From Paenibacillus kobensis NBRC 15729 (GTDB lineage Bacteria > Bacillota > Bacilli > Paenibacillales > Paenibacillaceae), in contig NZ_BILZ01000025.1 of assembly GCF_004000825.1 (NCBI RefSeq), forward strand, positions 1-64,000: a stretch of 64,000 nucleotides of DNA. The letters are read 5' to 3'. Positions 25,750 through 34,946 of this stretch are shown piece after piece; position 1 is the stretch's first letter; each line of letters opens with the position of its first letter. The position numbers and the translations under genes are program-made. Under the pieces are notes generated by a model. That model had not been told where the DNA came from. It was given only the letters and a program-made list of their open reading frames with translations, and searched no databases.

Positions 25750-27162
25750 TCATGAATCAGTCGATACTAAACGAATATCCGCCCCGAGCACACCGATCGG
25801 CTGACCCCCGGCTCCAAGGACCGGAACCGCGATCGTAATACAAGGACGCTTCGTAATAGCCGAGACGTATACTTCCGACTTGAACGGCTTGCCCTCCATT
25901 GCGCGTTTCCACCAATCGCGTCCTTTCGCGTTCAACAATCCGGCTTCCGGCATGGAGAATACGAATGTTCCATCATCGCGGTTCGACCAAATCGCTTCGA
26001 TGCCTTCCTTCGCGCTAAACATGCGCGTCAGCTTGCGTTCATGCTCGGTCTCACCCATTGAGCGAAGCTCCTCATGAGCCGCCTGCTCTTGCAGCCATGC
26101 CAGCAACCCTTCCACATCAGCATCAGCCGTCCTTGCTTCGCTGCGGTGTCCGATCTGTTCCAGCGTCTCGGCAAGCTCGCCCGACGTCCTGCTCAAATTG
26201 CGGCTAATCTTACCCAGCTTCGCAATCTGATCCCGCTGCCGTTGCGAAACGGCAACGTTCTCGTCCACGCTAATCATCGTCTCGTTGACCGAATCGACTA
26301 CTTCCTTCAGCATTTGCGACAGTTCGCCCATGTGGCCCGCCTGAACCGTATTCGCCTGATCGGTCTGACCGACTAGCCGGTCCACTTCGGATATCCGCTC
26401 TACAATTTCGTCCATCCGCGCTTTGCTGCGCCGCATCTCGGCTACGCCGCTAATGACCGCCCGGCGCTCATTCTCGACCGACATCACGACCTTCTGAATG
26501 CCGTTCTCAATCTGATCCACAATGCCAGAAGAACGGCGAACCGCCTCGTGGCTTTGCTCCGCCAGCTTGCGGATTTCTTGCGCAACGACCGAGAAGCCCC
26601 GGCCGAACTCACCGGCGTGCGCCGCCTCTATCGATGCGTTCAAAGCAAGCAGCGACGTCTGGGTTACGATCTCTTGTATGAACGAGTTAATCTCGTAAAT
26701 ACTCGACATTTGTTCAATCAACGACTTGAACTGCGTTTCCATCGACTGATTGTGACTGCTCAAATCATTCATCACTTTATCCGTCGTGTCGAGCGAGAGA
26801 CACACGTCCATCACGACCGACTTCGTATCCTTGCTCTCGCCGCTCAGCCTAGTAGAAGCAGTGCTGATCTCTTCAGCTGAAGCTGCAACTTGCTGCAGAA
26901 CCGAGAATGCCTCATCGATTCGTTCGACTGCTAACCGGCTTCGGCCTAGCATCTGATCTTCCTGCTTCGTTACATGATCCGCCACTTCCGTCAACCGGCT
27001 GATCGACTGATTCACCTCATCGACGGCCGCATTCAACCGATTCGAAATCACTTCAGACTCGTTGAACAACCTGCCGAGCAACTGCTTCTCCGACGATACA
27101 GACTGCTCAGCATGCTGTTTCATTTCATCCCGCTTCCATAGCCTAAACAAATTTCCCGCCAT
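25750..27162 (-). CDS. Soluble chemoreceptor with C-terminal Cache-like sensor
   Basis: A 470-residue methyl-accepting chemotaxis protein. The ATG at 27162 (MAGNLFRLWKRDEM) follows GGGAG by about 8 bases. There is no transmembrane segment. The signalling domain is at the N-terminal side (about 30-330), with the CheA/CheW-binding hairpin tip IQEIVTQTSLLALNASIEAA and EFGRGFSVVAQEIRKLAEQS. The C-terminal part (about 385-465: FVFSMPEAGLLNAKGRDWWK, ITIAVPVLGAGGQPIGVLGAD) is a small Cache/PAS-like sensor. The order is reversed compared with classical receptors. It is probably cytoplasmic, and the ligand is unknown. Confidence 0.9.
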   Translation of the reverse strand: MAGNLFRLWKRDEMKQHAEQSVSSEKQLLGRLFNESEVISNRLNAAVDEVNQSISRLTEVADHVTKQEDQMLGRSRLAVERIDEAFSVLQQVAASAEEISTASTRLSGESKDTKSVVMDVCLSLDTTDKVMNDLSSHNQSMETQFKSLIEQMSSIYEINSFIQEIVTQTSLLALNASIEAAHAGEFGRGFSVVAQEIRKLAEQSHEAVRRSSGIVDQIENGIQKVVMSVENERRAVISGVAEMRRSKARMDEIVERISEVDRLVGQTDQANTVQAGHMGELSQMLKEVVDSVNETMISVDENVAVSQRQRDQIAKLGKISRNLSRTSGELAETLEQIGHRSEARTADADVEGLLAWLQEQAAHEELRSMGETEHERKLTRMFSAKEGIEAIWSNRDDGTFVFSMPEAGLLNAKGRDWWKRAMEGKPFKSEVYVSAITKRPCITIAVPVLGAGGQPIGVLGADIRLVSTDS

Positions 27163-27219
27163 CTGAACCGCTCCCGCTCCCATGATGAACAATCCGGTTA
27201 TTGCCCTTGCCCTTGCCCC

Positions 27220-27720
27220 TTAATGCCCCACTCTCTCCAACAATCTGAACTTCGTTATTCGGCCGATTTCCGAGAGCGCCGCCTGCAGTTCCTCATCACG
27301 CCCATTCTCCGAACGGCGCTGCATCGCTTCGGTAATCTCCGCCTTGTTCTTTCCTTTCACCGCCATAATGAATGGAAATCCGAACCGGTCCGTATATTGC
27401 TTGTTAAGCTCGGACAGCTGTATATATTCATCTTCCGACAAGCTGTCCAGCCCCGCTCCACGCTGCTCGGATACCGACGCATCCGTCATCGCGAGCCGAG
27501 TGCCCAGATCGGGATGGCTGCGCAGCAGCGACACCTTCTCCTCCTCGTTCAAGTTGCGAATGACGTCAACAAGCTCGTCATGCAATTGATCTCCGTCACG
27601 GTATGGCAGCTTGGCATAAACGCGTTCCATAACCCAAGGGGAGTGCTCCACAACCCAACCGACTGCCTCCATAAATGAATGCCGGTCCATCAGATTCAGC
27701 TGCTCAATCGTAAATTTCAT
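27220..27720 (-). CDS. uraD: OHCU decarboxylase (urate degradation)
   Basis: A 166-residue enzyme that converts 2-oxo-4-hydroxy-4-carboxy-5-ureidoimidazoline to S-allantoin. The catalytic His lies in LLRSHPDLGTRLA, and the family motifs GWVVEHSPWVMERVY, FGFPFIMAVKGK and RRSENGRDEELQAAL are present. In Bacillus subtilis this domain is fused to urate oxidase (PucL). Here it is a free protein with neither urate oxidase nor HIU hydrolase beside it. It is divergent from the Lrp-family regulator. Confidence 0.9.
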   Translation of the reverse strand: MKFTIEQLNLMDRHSFMEAVGWVVEHSPWVMERVYAKLPYRDGDQLHDELVDVIRNLNEEEKVSLLRSHPDLGTRLAMTDASVSEQRGAGLDSLSEDEYIQLSELNKQYTDRFGFPFIMAVKGKNKAEITEAMQRRSENGRDEELQAALSEIGRITKFRLLERVGH

Positions 27721-28023
27721 CGTGAGTCTCCATTTCGAATGTCAATTATTATTACAATTTTATGCAACCGTTATCTAGATAAGGAGATAATTCAATTACA
27801 CATGTAAACTTATCTGCCGATTGAAAACACGCTTACATTTGTTGTTTTCCGACAGGAATTTCATGTGAAAAACATGTATAACCCTATATATACCGCAATT
27901 CTTGCTGAAATAAAAGAGAATTTTTCCCCATACCGAAAATGCATATTCAAGAAAGATCTATTTCCAAACCATCGTTTTTATGTTATGTTTTATTACATAA
28001 GGAAAGAGAGAGGTGGACTGCTT

Positions 28024-28464
28024 ATGGTACTTCCGCACTTGGACGATATCGATCAACGGATCGTCGAATTGCTGCTGAATAACGGGCGGCTGCCCTATGC
28101 AAAGATAGGCGAGTCGCTTAACCTGTCCAGAGTCGCGATCCAGAAACGGGTGGAATCACTTGTCGAGGACGGGATCATCGAGCATTTTACGATACGTGTC
28201 AATGTTGCGAAGATGGGCAAGTCGATATCGGCTTCCTTCGAAGTCGTCGTCGAACCGCGATTCGTCGAGCAGGTCGGCCATCAGCTTGCGGAAGAGCCAG
28301 GCGTCATCAGCGTCTATCAAATGACCGGTCCGAGCACATTGCATATGCATGCCCAATTGAAAGACGAGGACGAACTCGAAAAATTTCTCTATGACAAAAT
28401 ATATACGCTGCAAGGCGTCATCAGTGTCGATACCCGGCTCGTAATCAAAAGCTTCAAGCCCTAA
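28024..28464 (+). CDS. Lrp/AsnC-family transcriptional regulator
   Basis: A 146-residue regulator. I chose ATG 28024 (MVLPHLDDIDQRIVELLLN) with GAGAGGTGG 7 bases upstream; the longer frame to 27865 adds non-homologous residues. The winged helix-turn-helix is at 6-60 (LPYAKIGESLNLSRVAIQKRVESL), followed by the RAM ligand-binding domain (ISASFEVVVEPRFVEQVGHQL, GVISVYQMTGPSTLHM). Upstream is the AT-rich dyad TTATGT...ACATAA at 27979-28001, a possible autoregulatory site. The ligand is unknown. It is divergent from uraD. Confidence 0.88.
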   Translation: MVLPHLDDIDQRIVELLLNNGRLPYAKIGESLNLSRVAIQKRVESLVEDGIIEHFTIRVNVAKMGKSISASFEVVVEPRFVEQVGHQLAEEPGVISVYQMTGPSTLHMHAQLKDEDELEKFLYDKIYTLQGVISVDTRLVIKSFKP

Positions 28465-28514
28465 TAACGGACTTCGAACGCAAACCGTAAACCGAATGAT
28501 TGAGCGCCATAGAA

Positions 28515-28547
28515 AAGCCCCTGTTCCGCAAGCCGGCACAGGGGCTT
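28515..28547. terminator. Bidirectional terminator between the Lrp and 3D-domain genes
   Basis: AAGCCCCTGT and ACAGGGGCTT form a 10-bp stem between convergent genes. The minus strand continues TTCT. Confidence 0.8.
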
Positions 28548-28577
28548 CGTTCGTATGATTGGCGGCAGCTCAGCCGT

Positions 28578-29132
28578 TTAAGATTCAAGATAAGTTTGCG
28601 GAATCGAACGATTGACCGCAAGCGCTTCGTCTACGGAGTTAAGCCAAGCTTGTGTCAGCTTGCCGTTCCCTTTCTTAAGCACACGCACCTGAACCGTTCG
28701 TTTGCCCCACTGCTCATACACCTGCTTAATCGTATCGAAATATAGATCGATTCGTTTTCCCTTGATGGCAGAGCCTGTGTCGGCTACCACTCCGTAACCG
28801 TAGTTCGGAATATAAAGCAGTGTCCCGATTGGAAACACCTTCGGATCGGCGGCGATTGTTGAGATTTTGCCCCGCCGAACTTTTACACCGGAGTACGTAA
28901 TGCCGTACTGCGGATGACCCGGACGCTTGCCGGTCGATTCGACGCCCGCCGTATAGCCGGTCGCCACGACCTCAATCGTCGTGTAGCCGCTGCCTTCTTT
29001 CTTACCGGCCGCGACTGCCGCTGCAGCCTTCGCACTGTCCCTCCCTTCAATACCGATTCCGCTTAATAATACGGTCAACCCAACACTGGCAAGGATAGCG
29101 CGGCGCTGCAGCCGTGCGAAGCTTGATAACAT
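28578..29132 (-). CDS. 3D-domain secreted protein (YuiC/YocH-like)
   Basis: A 184-residue exported protein. The N-terminus ([24 protein letters not shown]) is a signal sequence or anchor, followed by an Ala/Lys-rich linker. The 3D domain runs from about 55 to 160: [37 protein letters not shown] with the conserved aspartates, typical of the MltA-like double-psi barrel. Such proteins act on peptidoglycan during growth, resuscitation or sporulation. It is monocistronic, with GAGGAGG upstream of the ATG. Confidence 0.88.
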   Translation of the reverse strand: MLSSFARLQRRAILASVGLTVLLSGIGIEGRDSAKAAAAVAAGKKEGSGYTTIEVVATGYTAGVESTGKRPGHPQYGITYSGVKVRRGKISTIAADPKVFPIGTLLYIPNYGYGVVADTGSAIKGKRIDLYFDTIKQVYEQWGKRTVQVRVLKKGNGKLTQAWLNSVDEALAVNRSIPQTYLES

Positions 29133-29192
29133 TCGTTACCTCCTCCTTACTACGAGGTTACCCCGACATCAGGCGTATTATGCAAAATAAAA

Positions 29193-29241
29193 AAGCCGGC
29201 TCGACTATCCGTTGAAAGCCAACGGAACAGTGAACCGGCTT
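29193..29241 (-). terminator. thrS terminator
   Basis: AAGCCGGTTCACTG, an inner CCGTT/AACGG hairpin and AGCCGGCTTTTTTA form a bipartite stem with a T-run on the minus strand, 49 bases past thrS. Confidence 0.85.
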
Positions 29242-29289
29242 CATTATTTTAAGCGCATTGCTTGCTATCATCTATCGTCTTACACGTTA

Positions 29290-31227
29290 TTAAACCGTCT
29301 TAGCCGCGATTTCTCCAGCCAACGCCGCAATCAGCTCTTCAACCGACTTCGCGCCGATATCGCCTTCGCCGCGCTTACGCACCGATACCGTGCCGGCTTG
29401 CGCCTCGTTATCGCCTACGATGAGCATGTACGGCATTTTCTCCAGCTGCGCTTCACGGATCTTGTAGCCGAGCTTCTCGTTGCGGAGATCGGATTCAGCA
29501 CGGATACCAGCTGCCAACAGCTTCTCTTCAACTTCGCGGGCATAACCGTCATATGCGGACGATACCGGAATGATGCGGGCATGCGTCGGCGACAGCCAGA
29601 GCGGCAGTGCGCCAGCGAAGTTCTCGATCAGGTAGGCCGTCATACGCTCCATCGTACTGATGATGCCGCGGTGAATAACGACTGGACGATGCTTCTTGCC
29701 GTCGTCGCCCGTATATTCAAGTTCGAACCGCTCAGGAAGCAGGAAGTCGAGCTGCGCCGTCGAGAGCGTTTCTTCTTTGCCGAGCGCCGTCTTGATCTGA
29801 ACGTCCAGCTTCGGACCGTAGAACGCCGCTTCGCCTTCCGCCTCGAAGAACGGCAGTTCAAGCTCCTCAACAACCTCACGCAGCATACGCTGCGACATTT
29901 CCCACATATTGTCGTCCGGGAAGTACTTCTCCGTATCCTTAGGATCGCGGTACGACAGACGGAACCGGTATTCCTTAATGCCGAAGTCGGCATAGACTTG
30001 ACGAATCAGGTTGATAACGCGTGCGAACTCTTCCTTGATCTGATCCGGACGGCAGAAGATATGAGCGTCGTTCAGCGTCATCGCGCGAACGCGGTGCAGG
30101 CCCGTCAGTGCGCCGGACATTTCGTAACGGTGCATCGTGCCAAGCTCCGCTACGCGGATCGGCAGATCGCGGTAGCTGCGCATGTCGCTTTTGTACACCA
30201 TCATATGGTGAGGGCAGTTCATCGGACGAAGAACGAGTTCCTCGTTATCGAGCGCCATCAGCGGGAACATATCTTCCGAATAGTGTTCCCAGTGACCGGA
30301 AATTTTGTACAGTTCCACGTTCGCCAATACAGGCGTATAAACGTGAGAGTAGCCCAGACGCTCCTCGAGATCGACGATATAACGCTCCATCGTACGGCGA
30401 ACGCGTGCGCCGTTCGGCAGCCAGAGCGGCAAGCCTTGGCCTACTTCACGGGAGAACGTAAACATTTTGAGTTCTTTGCCAAGCTTGCGGTGGTCACGCT
30501 TCTTCGCTTCCTCAAGGAAGTGGAGATGCTCGTCCAGCTGCGCTTGTTTCGGGAACGCCGTGCCATAGATGCGCTGCAGCATTTTATTCTTGGAATCGCC
30601 GCGCCAGTAAGCGCCTGCGATGCTAAGCAGCTTAAACGCTTTAATACGGCCCGTTGATGGAAGGTGAGGACCGCGGCACAGGTCGAAAAATTCGCCTTGA
30701 TCATAAATCGTCAGTTGAACATCTTCCGGCAGGTCGCGAATAAGTTCCAGCTTCAGTGGGTCCCCTAGCTCGGTGAACGTCTTGATCGCCTCATCGCGGC
30801 TTACAACGCGGCGGCGGATCGGGAGATCCTCCTTCACGATCTTCGCCATTTCTTTCTCGATCTTCACCAGATCTTCCGGCGTGAGCGATTGCTCCAGATC
30901 GATGTCGTAGTAGAAGCCGTCTTCGATAACCGGACCGATGCCAAGCTTAACTGCCGCATTGCCGTACAAACGCTTGATCGCCTGCGCCATCAAGTGAGCC
31001 GTACTGTGACGGTATACTTCCAGGCCGTCAGCAGAGTCCAGCGTTACGATTTCTACTTTCGCATCGGATTCCAATGCCGTATAGATGTCGACGACTTTAC
31101 CGTCGATTTTGCCTGCGATTGCATTCTTCTGCAGCCCTTTGCTGATAGAGCCCGCAACGTCGTCAATCGTTGCTCCTGCTTCGTATTCCCGGACAGCGCC
31201 GTCCGGCAGCGTTACTTTAATCGCCAT
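29290..31227 (-). CDS. thrS: Threonine-tRNA ligase
   Basis: A 645-residue class II synthetase. I use the ATG at 31227 ([16 protein letters not shown]) with AAAGGAG upstream, which is also where the TGS domain starts. In order: TGS (1-62), the alanyl-like editing domain with [15 protein letters not shown], the catalytic core with zinc ligand Cys in [11 protein letters not shown], motif 2 [16 protein letters not shown] and motif 3 [13 protein letters not shown], and the anticodon-binding domain at the end. A T-box leader precedes it and a terminator follows. Confidence 0.95.
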   Translation of the reverse strand: MAIKVTLPDGAVREYEAGATIDDVAGSISKGLQKNAIAGKIDGKVVDIYTALESDAKVEIVTLDSADGLEVYRHSTAHLMAQAIKRLYGNAAVKLGIGPVIEDGFYYDIDLEQSLTPEDLVKIEKEMAKIVKEDLPIRRRVVSRDEAIKTFTELGDPLKLELIRDLPEDVQLTIYDQGEFFDLCRGPHLPSTGRIKAFKLLSIAGAYWRGDSKNKMLQRIYGTAFPKQAQLDEHLHFLEEAKKRDHRKLGKELKMFTFSREVGQGLPLWLPNGARVRRTMERYIVDLEERLGYSHVYTPVLANVELYKISGHWEHYSEDMFPLMALDNEELVLRPMNCPHHMMVYKSDMRSYRDLPIRVAELGTMHRYEMSGALTGLHRVRAMTLNDAHIFCRPDQIKEEFARVINLIRQVYADFGIKEYRFRLSYRDPKDTEKYFPDDNMWEMSQRMLREVVEELELPFFEAEGEAAFYGPKLDVQIKTALGKEETLSTAQLDFLLPERFELEYTGDDGKKHRPVVIHRGIISTMERMTAYLIENFAGALPLWLSPTHARIIPVSSAYDGYAREVEEKLLAAGIRAESDLRNEKLGYKIREAQLEKMPYMLIVGDNEAQAGTVSVRKRGEGDIGAKSVEELIAALAGEIAAKTV

Positions 31228-31349
31228 TGTATATTCTCCTTTGGGTCCGTGCCAGCAAGCAGTTGCGGCGGCTGGCACTGTATGAATTAAGCATATTTAC
31301 GGGCTTCGTACCTTCCGTGCTGCTCTTGAGCTTGTGCACGAGAACAACA

Positions 31350-31665
31350 AAAAAAGCACGCATCCCGCAAAGGGACGAGTGCTTTATGCTCGTGGTTCCA
31401 CCCTCATTCGAACGCTTACGGCCTTCTTACAATCCATTAGATGGATACGGCACGCGCGAACCTCATGAAATCCGGTAACGGGGATGATCCGTTACGGCTT
31501 ACTGCCGGACGTCCAGGCAAATTGCCATTCGTTCGGGTTCAACCGCAAAGCTAGGAAGGGGTATATTCACCGCCGCATCGGAAGAAGCTTGCAGCCTAGG
31601 CTTCTCTCTCTGGTCCGTGCTGTTACCGGCGAATCGTTATCTTCGTCAACGCTGTTCATACATGT
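31350..31665 (-). ncRNA. T-box leader of thrS
   Basis: On the minus strand the T-box AGGGTGGAACCACGAG (31404-31389) is followed by the terminator AGCACTCGTCCC/GGGATGCGTGCT with TTTTTTT (31383-31350). The T-box region can pair with the 5' arm of that stem to form the antiterminator. About 250 bases of Stem I/II-like structure precede it. An ACC triplet at 31562-31560 in GGTGAATATACC is a candidate threonine specifier, not proven. Uncharged tRNA-Thr should raise thrS transcription. Confidence 0.9.
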
Positions 31666-31718
31666 TCAACAGTTGTATGTTTTATTATACATTCGGCGCA
31701 CGTTGACGGTCAATACCG

Positions 31719-32633
31719 TTAAATTCGGTTCTCGAACGACGAGTGGCAAGAGCTGCATCCGACACACACCGATACACGAAGTCCGAATATCGACTCGATC
31801 GTTCGGATAATTTGCAGTTCGGGCTGTCTCGTATGGATAACAATTTGCTTTGGCGATATGGTAACCAGCGTGCTGATGACCATGTCCTCCACGTTCATTT
31901 CATACTCGACCATTTCGGCAACGATACGGTCGACCGGCTTATGTTCCAGCGGCTGCAGGCGCTCGTCGCATACAGCGAACTCATGACCGGATTTGTGAAG
32001 CAGATGGACAAGCGGAAGCTTCGGCTCCTGCAGATCGACAAAATACCTGAGCAGCGAAATAAACTCTTGGTATTGTTTGTCCATGACAAACTCATCGATC
32101 GCATACTCCGCCGCATCGCGCAGCTCGTTCCAATACGACTGCAACCGGAAGGTGACGAAACCGGTCAAATGGATTTGCGTATTGTCCTGCAAGTAAGCTT
32201 CCAGCTCGTCCGCTACCTTCTGTTTTCTTCTCCTGCGGTCGGCTTCGCTGAAAGCGTCTCTCTCCGGCGGATCGGCCTCCACGGAACCGAGCATCTCCGA
32301 GCAGAACCGGACAATCGTATCCACTTCATCCTGGCGCTCTATCCGATACTGCTTGCGAATGATCGAAGACAGCAGCGGCTGCTCCAGCTCAGCAATGATA
32401 AACTCTGCCAGCGCGTTCGCCGTTGATTTGTACAAGGGAGGGCCGTGCTGCGTCAGACGAAACTCCGGCATTTTGTCAATCCAACCGATGATCCGTTCCG
32501 TTCCCGAACTCCATTCAAGCCGCGGTACGGCAGGAAAGTTATGTAGCTCCGAGTATTCAAGAAGCAGCAAGTCGTGCAATTTGTGCCGCTGACTTTGTTC
32601 AGCGTCGTGTAAGGATATGGAAAAAAGCTCCAT
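31719..32633 (-). CDS. ytxC: Sporulation protein YtxC family
   Basis: A 304-residue protein of the YtxC family. It has no signal or membrane segment. The central RRRRKQKVADELEAYLQDN and the later GFVTFRLQSYWNELRDAAEYAIDEF are typical of the family. In Bacillus subtilis ytxC also lies just upstream of thrS, so synteny supports the call. It is linked to sporulation in annotations, but its biochemical role is unknown. It ends inside SCHSSFENRI, 50 bases before the T-box leader. Confidence 0.85.
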   Translation of the reverse strand: MELFSISLHDAEQSQRHKLHDLLLLEYSELHNFPAVPRLEWSSGTERIIGWIDKMPEFRLTQHGPPLYKSTANALAEFIIAELEQPLLSSIIRKQYRIERQDEVDTIVRFCSEMLGSVEADPPERDAFSEADRRRRKQKVADELEAYLQDNTQIHLTGFVTFRLQSYWNELRDAAEYAIDEFVMDKQYQEFISLLRYFVDLQEPKLPLVHLLHKSGHEFAVCDERLQPLEHKPVDRIVAEMVEYEMNVEDMVISTLVTISPKQIVIHTRQPELQIIRTIESIFGLRVSVCVGCSSCHSSFENRI

Positions 32634-32788
32634 GCGCTCACCCCTTTCCTTCTTTAAAAGTATATGCTGCGAGCCCGCGTATATACGATGAACAGACTGG
32701 AGGCGCTGGAAATGGTGTTTAAACCTTGGTGGAAACGTGGTATATTGAACGGACTAGTCCTGTTGGAATCATGGTGGTGACAGCTCGA

Positions 32789-33895
32789 ATGAATTACGAA
32801 TGGTTGCAGTCGAAGCATTCCCGCTGGAATCGGCTGCTGCTTATTGGCTGCTGGGTGACGCTTGTTTTGTCGGTTGCTGTCCGATTGGCTTGGTTGCCGC
32901 AGTCCGGTTCAGATCATTGGATGCGTTATATTATTGTGCCGACGGCAGTGCAGCTCTTCATCCTTATCGCATCCGAAATCTTTCGTGTGTTTGCAGCTAA
33001 ACGGATACTCGATTACGGCATTATCTTAAGCATGACTTTATTCGGAGCCGTATACGCTTACGTTAGCGAGCTCCCTTCCATTAGCCTGTTGTTGCTAATA
33101 CCGATCCTCGCTTCCACATACTACTGCAGCTCCAGCAAGCTAACGTTCGCCGCCGGATTGTCGCTCGTCTCCATGGTGCTGCTGAACTGGAACTCCAATT
33201 ATGACATCGGCCGCCCGGAAGCGGCTGGCATGACGGTCATCGTACTCATTTGCTCCTATCTCGCATTGCACATCACGAAGCTTGGACAGTCCGCGGTACA
33301 GAAGACTTATGAAACCGAACGGATGTACAAGGAACTGCTCGCGAAGACCGCATTGATGGAGAAGCTGGTGAAGACCGATGCGCTTACCGAACTATACAAT
33401 CACATAACGTTTCATGAATATTTGGACCATCTTGTCATTCATCACGAATCAAGCGGTATGCCGCTTCATCTCGCACTGCTTGATATCGACAATTTTAAGC
33501 AAATCAACGATTTGTACGGTCATCGCGCCGGTGATGCCATCTTACGCCGGGTTTCCGAGCTTATTCGAAACGAAGTGCGCGGCGAAGACATCGCTGCAAG
33601 ATACGGCGGCGAGGAATTTGCCATTCTTCTGTCCGATACGCCGCTGGAGCAGACGTACGAGATGATGGAGCGCATTCGTGTCAAAGTAGCTTCCGAAACT
33701 TACGAGCTGCTTGACGGCAAGAAAGTGACGCTGAGTATTGGCATCGCCCGTTACCATGCGTGGGAAGGCAAAGAATCCTTCTTCACCCGGAGTGACGCAG
33801 CGCTCTACATGGCAAAAAACTCTGGCAAAAACCGGATCGTATGCGCAGACGACGGCAGCGAAGGCTATCCGCGGTCGAGGACGACCAGCGCTTGA
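32789..33895 (+). CDS. Membrane diguanylate cyclase (GGDEF)
   Basis: A 368-residue protein. ATG 32789 is preferred, with GGTGGTGA about 8 bases upstream; two ATGs further up have weaker sites. Five to six transmembrane helices fill residues 15-170, then a short coiled coil, then the GGDEF domain (about 205-360). The active site is GGEEF in ARYGGEEFA, and an inhibitory RxxD site (RGED) lies exactly five residues before it, so product inhibition by cyclic di-GMP is likely. The sensed signal is unknown. Confidence 0.9.
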   Translation: MNYEWLQSKHSRWNRLLLIGCWVTLVLSVAVRLAWLPQSGSDHWMRYIIVPTAVQLFILIASEIFRVFAAKRILDYGIILSMTLFGAVYAYVSELPSISLLLLIPILASTYYCSSSKLTFAAGLSLVSMVLLNWNSNYDIGRPEAAGMTVIVLICSYLALHITKLGQSAVQKTYETERMYKELLAKTALMEKLVKTDALTELYNHITFHEYLDHLVIHHESSGMPLHLALLDIDNFKQINDLYGHRAGDAILRRVSELIRNEVRGEDIAARYGGEEFAILLSDTPLEQTYEMMERIRVKVASETYELLDGKKVTLSIGIARYHAWEGKESFFTRSDAALYMAKNSGKNRIVCADDGSEGYPRSRTTSA

Positions 33896-33925
33896 CGGCC
33901 GGCAGGCTTTCTGCAGATAACAGTA

Positions 33926-33962
33926 AAAAGGAGCTGTTCCCTATCGGAACGGCTCCTTTTTT
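33926..33962 (+). terminator. Terminator of the diguanylate cyclase gene
   Basis: AAAAGGAGCTGTTCC, CTATC and GGAACGGCTCCTTTT form a 15-bp stem with one mismatch and a T-run. Confidence 0.9.
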
Positions 33963-33968
33963 CACCTG

Positions 33969-34318
33969 TTACTTTCGTAACTCCAAGCTTCTTCCGTGGT
34001 TCTTCTCCCACTCTTCCCACGATACAACACCTAATTGCGGCTGCGGTTATGAACGTTCAGGCCTCTTTCTTTGAGCCAGGGGACGATGCATTTCATGTTC
34101 TCAATCGTCGTATCAAAAGCATAATGCTGGCGAAAAACTCGGGAAGGCTCTTTCTCCCACAGTCCCAACATCGCTTTCCCGCGTTCTCCTAGCCAATAGA
34201 ATCGACACCGCCTTGAATCTTCGTATGCCAACGTAAGCCCCAAAGTACGCTCATAGAACTCGGCGGATCTCTCTAATTGAGATACGTTAATATGCGTTTC
34301 GAATAGACCTCTGATCAT
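33969..34318 (-). pseudogene. Broken VOC (glyoxalase-like) gene with internal deletion
   Basis: The intact frame, ATG 34318 (MIRGLFETHINVSQLERSAEF; ribosome site GAGGTGA) to TAG 34031, encodes a VOC N-terminal module that stops abruptly after KERGLNVHNRSRN. About 30-40 residues that should carry the second half of the metal/substrate fold are missing. Immediately after, in another frame (34046-33969), PQPQLGVVSWEEWEKNHGRS continues to LELRK and a stop, which looks like the usual tail of such proteins. I infer an internal deletion that removed the middle and shifted the frame. A short natural variant is the alternative. Confidence 0.55.
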
Positions 34319-34369
34319 AGCGCTCACCTCGGTATAGCTTTCATATATCGGCGCACCATCATCCATGCC

Positions 34370-34726
34370 TTATTTCGCTACCCGTCCATTGCCCGCGACA
34401 GGTTCATAAATCGATTTCAGAAATGACGCTACGATGCAGAGTAAGGATACCAAGTACAGATTCCACACCGTCGGGATGCTCGCCAGACCCAAATATAGGC
34501 TATAAGGCAGCAACCAAATAATAGCGGCCAACAATAATCCTCTATGCTTTATCAAGCATGCGCCTGCTGCAAGCACAGACGGAACAATCAGCATAACGAT
34601 AACAATCGTGATCGAGCTTGCCGATAATTTCACATGTGAATACGGATTGAAGCAAACCAATACAACCGAGAGCGTAATCAAGAGCGCCGCACCAAATATA
34701 CCTATCCATTGGGAAGTTGTTCTCAC
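34370..34726 (-). CDS. Small membrane protein with four helices
   Basis: A 118-residue hydrophobic protein with four predicted transmembrane helices (WIGIFGAALLITLSVVLVCF, ITIVIVMLIVPSVLAAGACL, GLLLAAIIWLLPYSLYLGLA, LYLVSLLCIVASFL). The start is GTG 34726 with GGCGGAAAG upstream. No family is recognised. It ends 51 bases before the VOC remnant on the same strand and may share its transcript. Confidence 0.65.
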   Translation of the reverse strand: MRTTSQWIGIFGAALLITLSVVLVCFNPYSHVKLSASSITIVIVMLIVPSVLAAGACLIKHRGLLLAAIIWLLPYSLYLGLASIPTVWNLYLVSLLCIVASFLKSIYEPVAGNGRVAK

Positions 34727-34908
34727 ACTTTCCGCCCCCTTAAACCATGTTCATACTAATCGAAGTGAATCCCGGCATCTCCTTACATTCCAGAAGATAC
34801 CACAAGTCCCATTATAGCCCGTTTCACTTGCAAAGGATATACCCAGAATCGATATAATCAACTGATAATTCCACCTCGTCTGCATCGGCCTCTGCCTATT
34901 TCCCGCAC

Positions 34909-34940
34909 AAAAAAGACCATCCTCTTCATCGAGGATGGCC
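34909..34940 (-). terminator. mqnC terminator
   Basis: GGCCATCCTC, a 6-base loop and GAGGATGGTC followed by TTTTTT on the minus strand, just past the mqnC stop. Confidence 0.9.
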
Positions 34941-34946
34941 GATCGA

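Noticed and set aside
29212-30657. 481-codon frame antisense to thrS
   Set aside because: Same reason: a shadow of thrS without a ribosome site.
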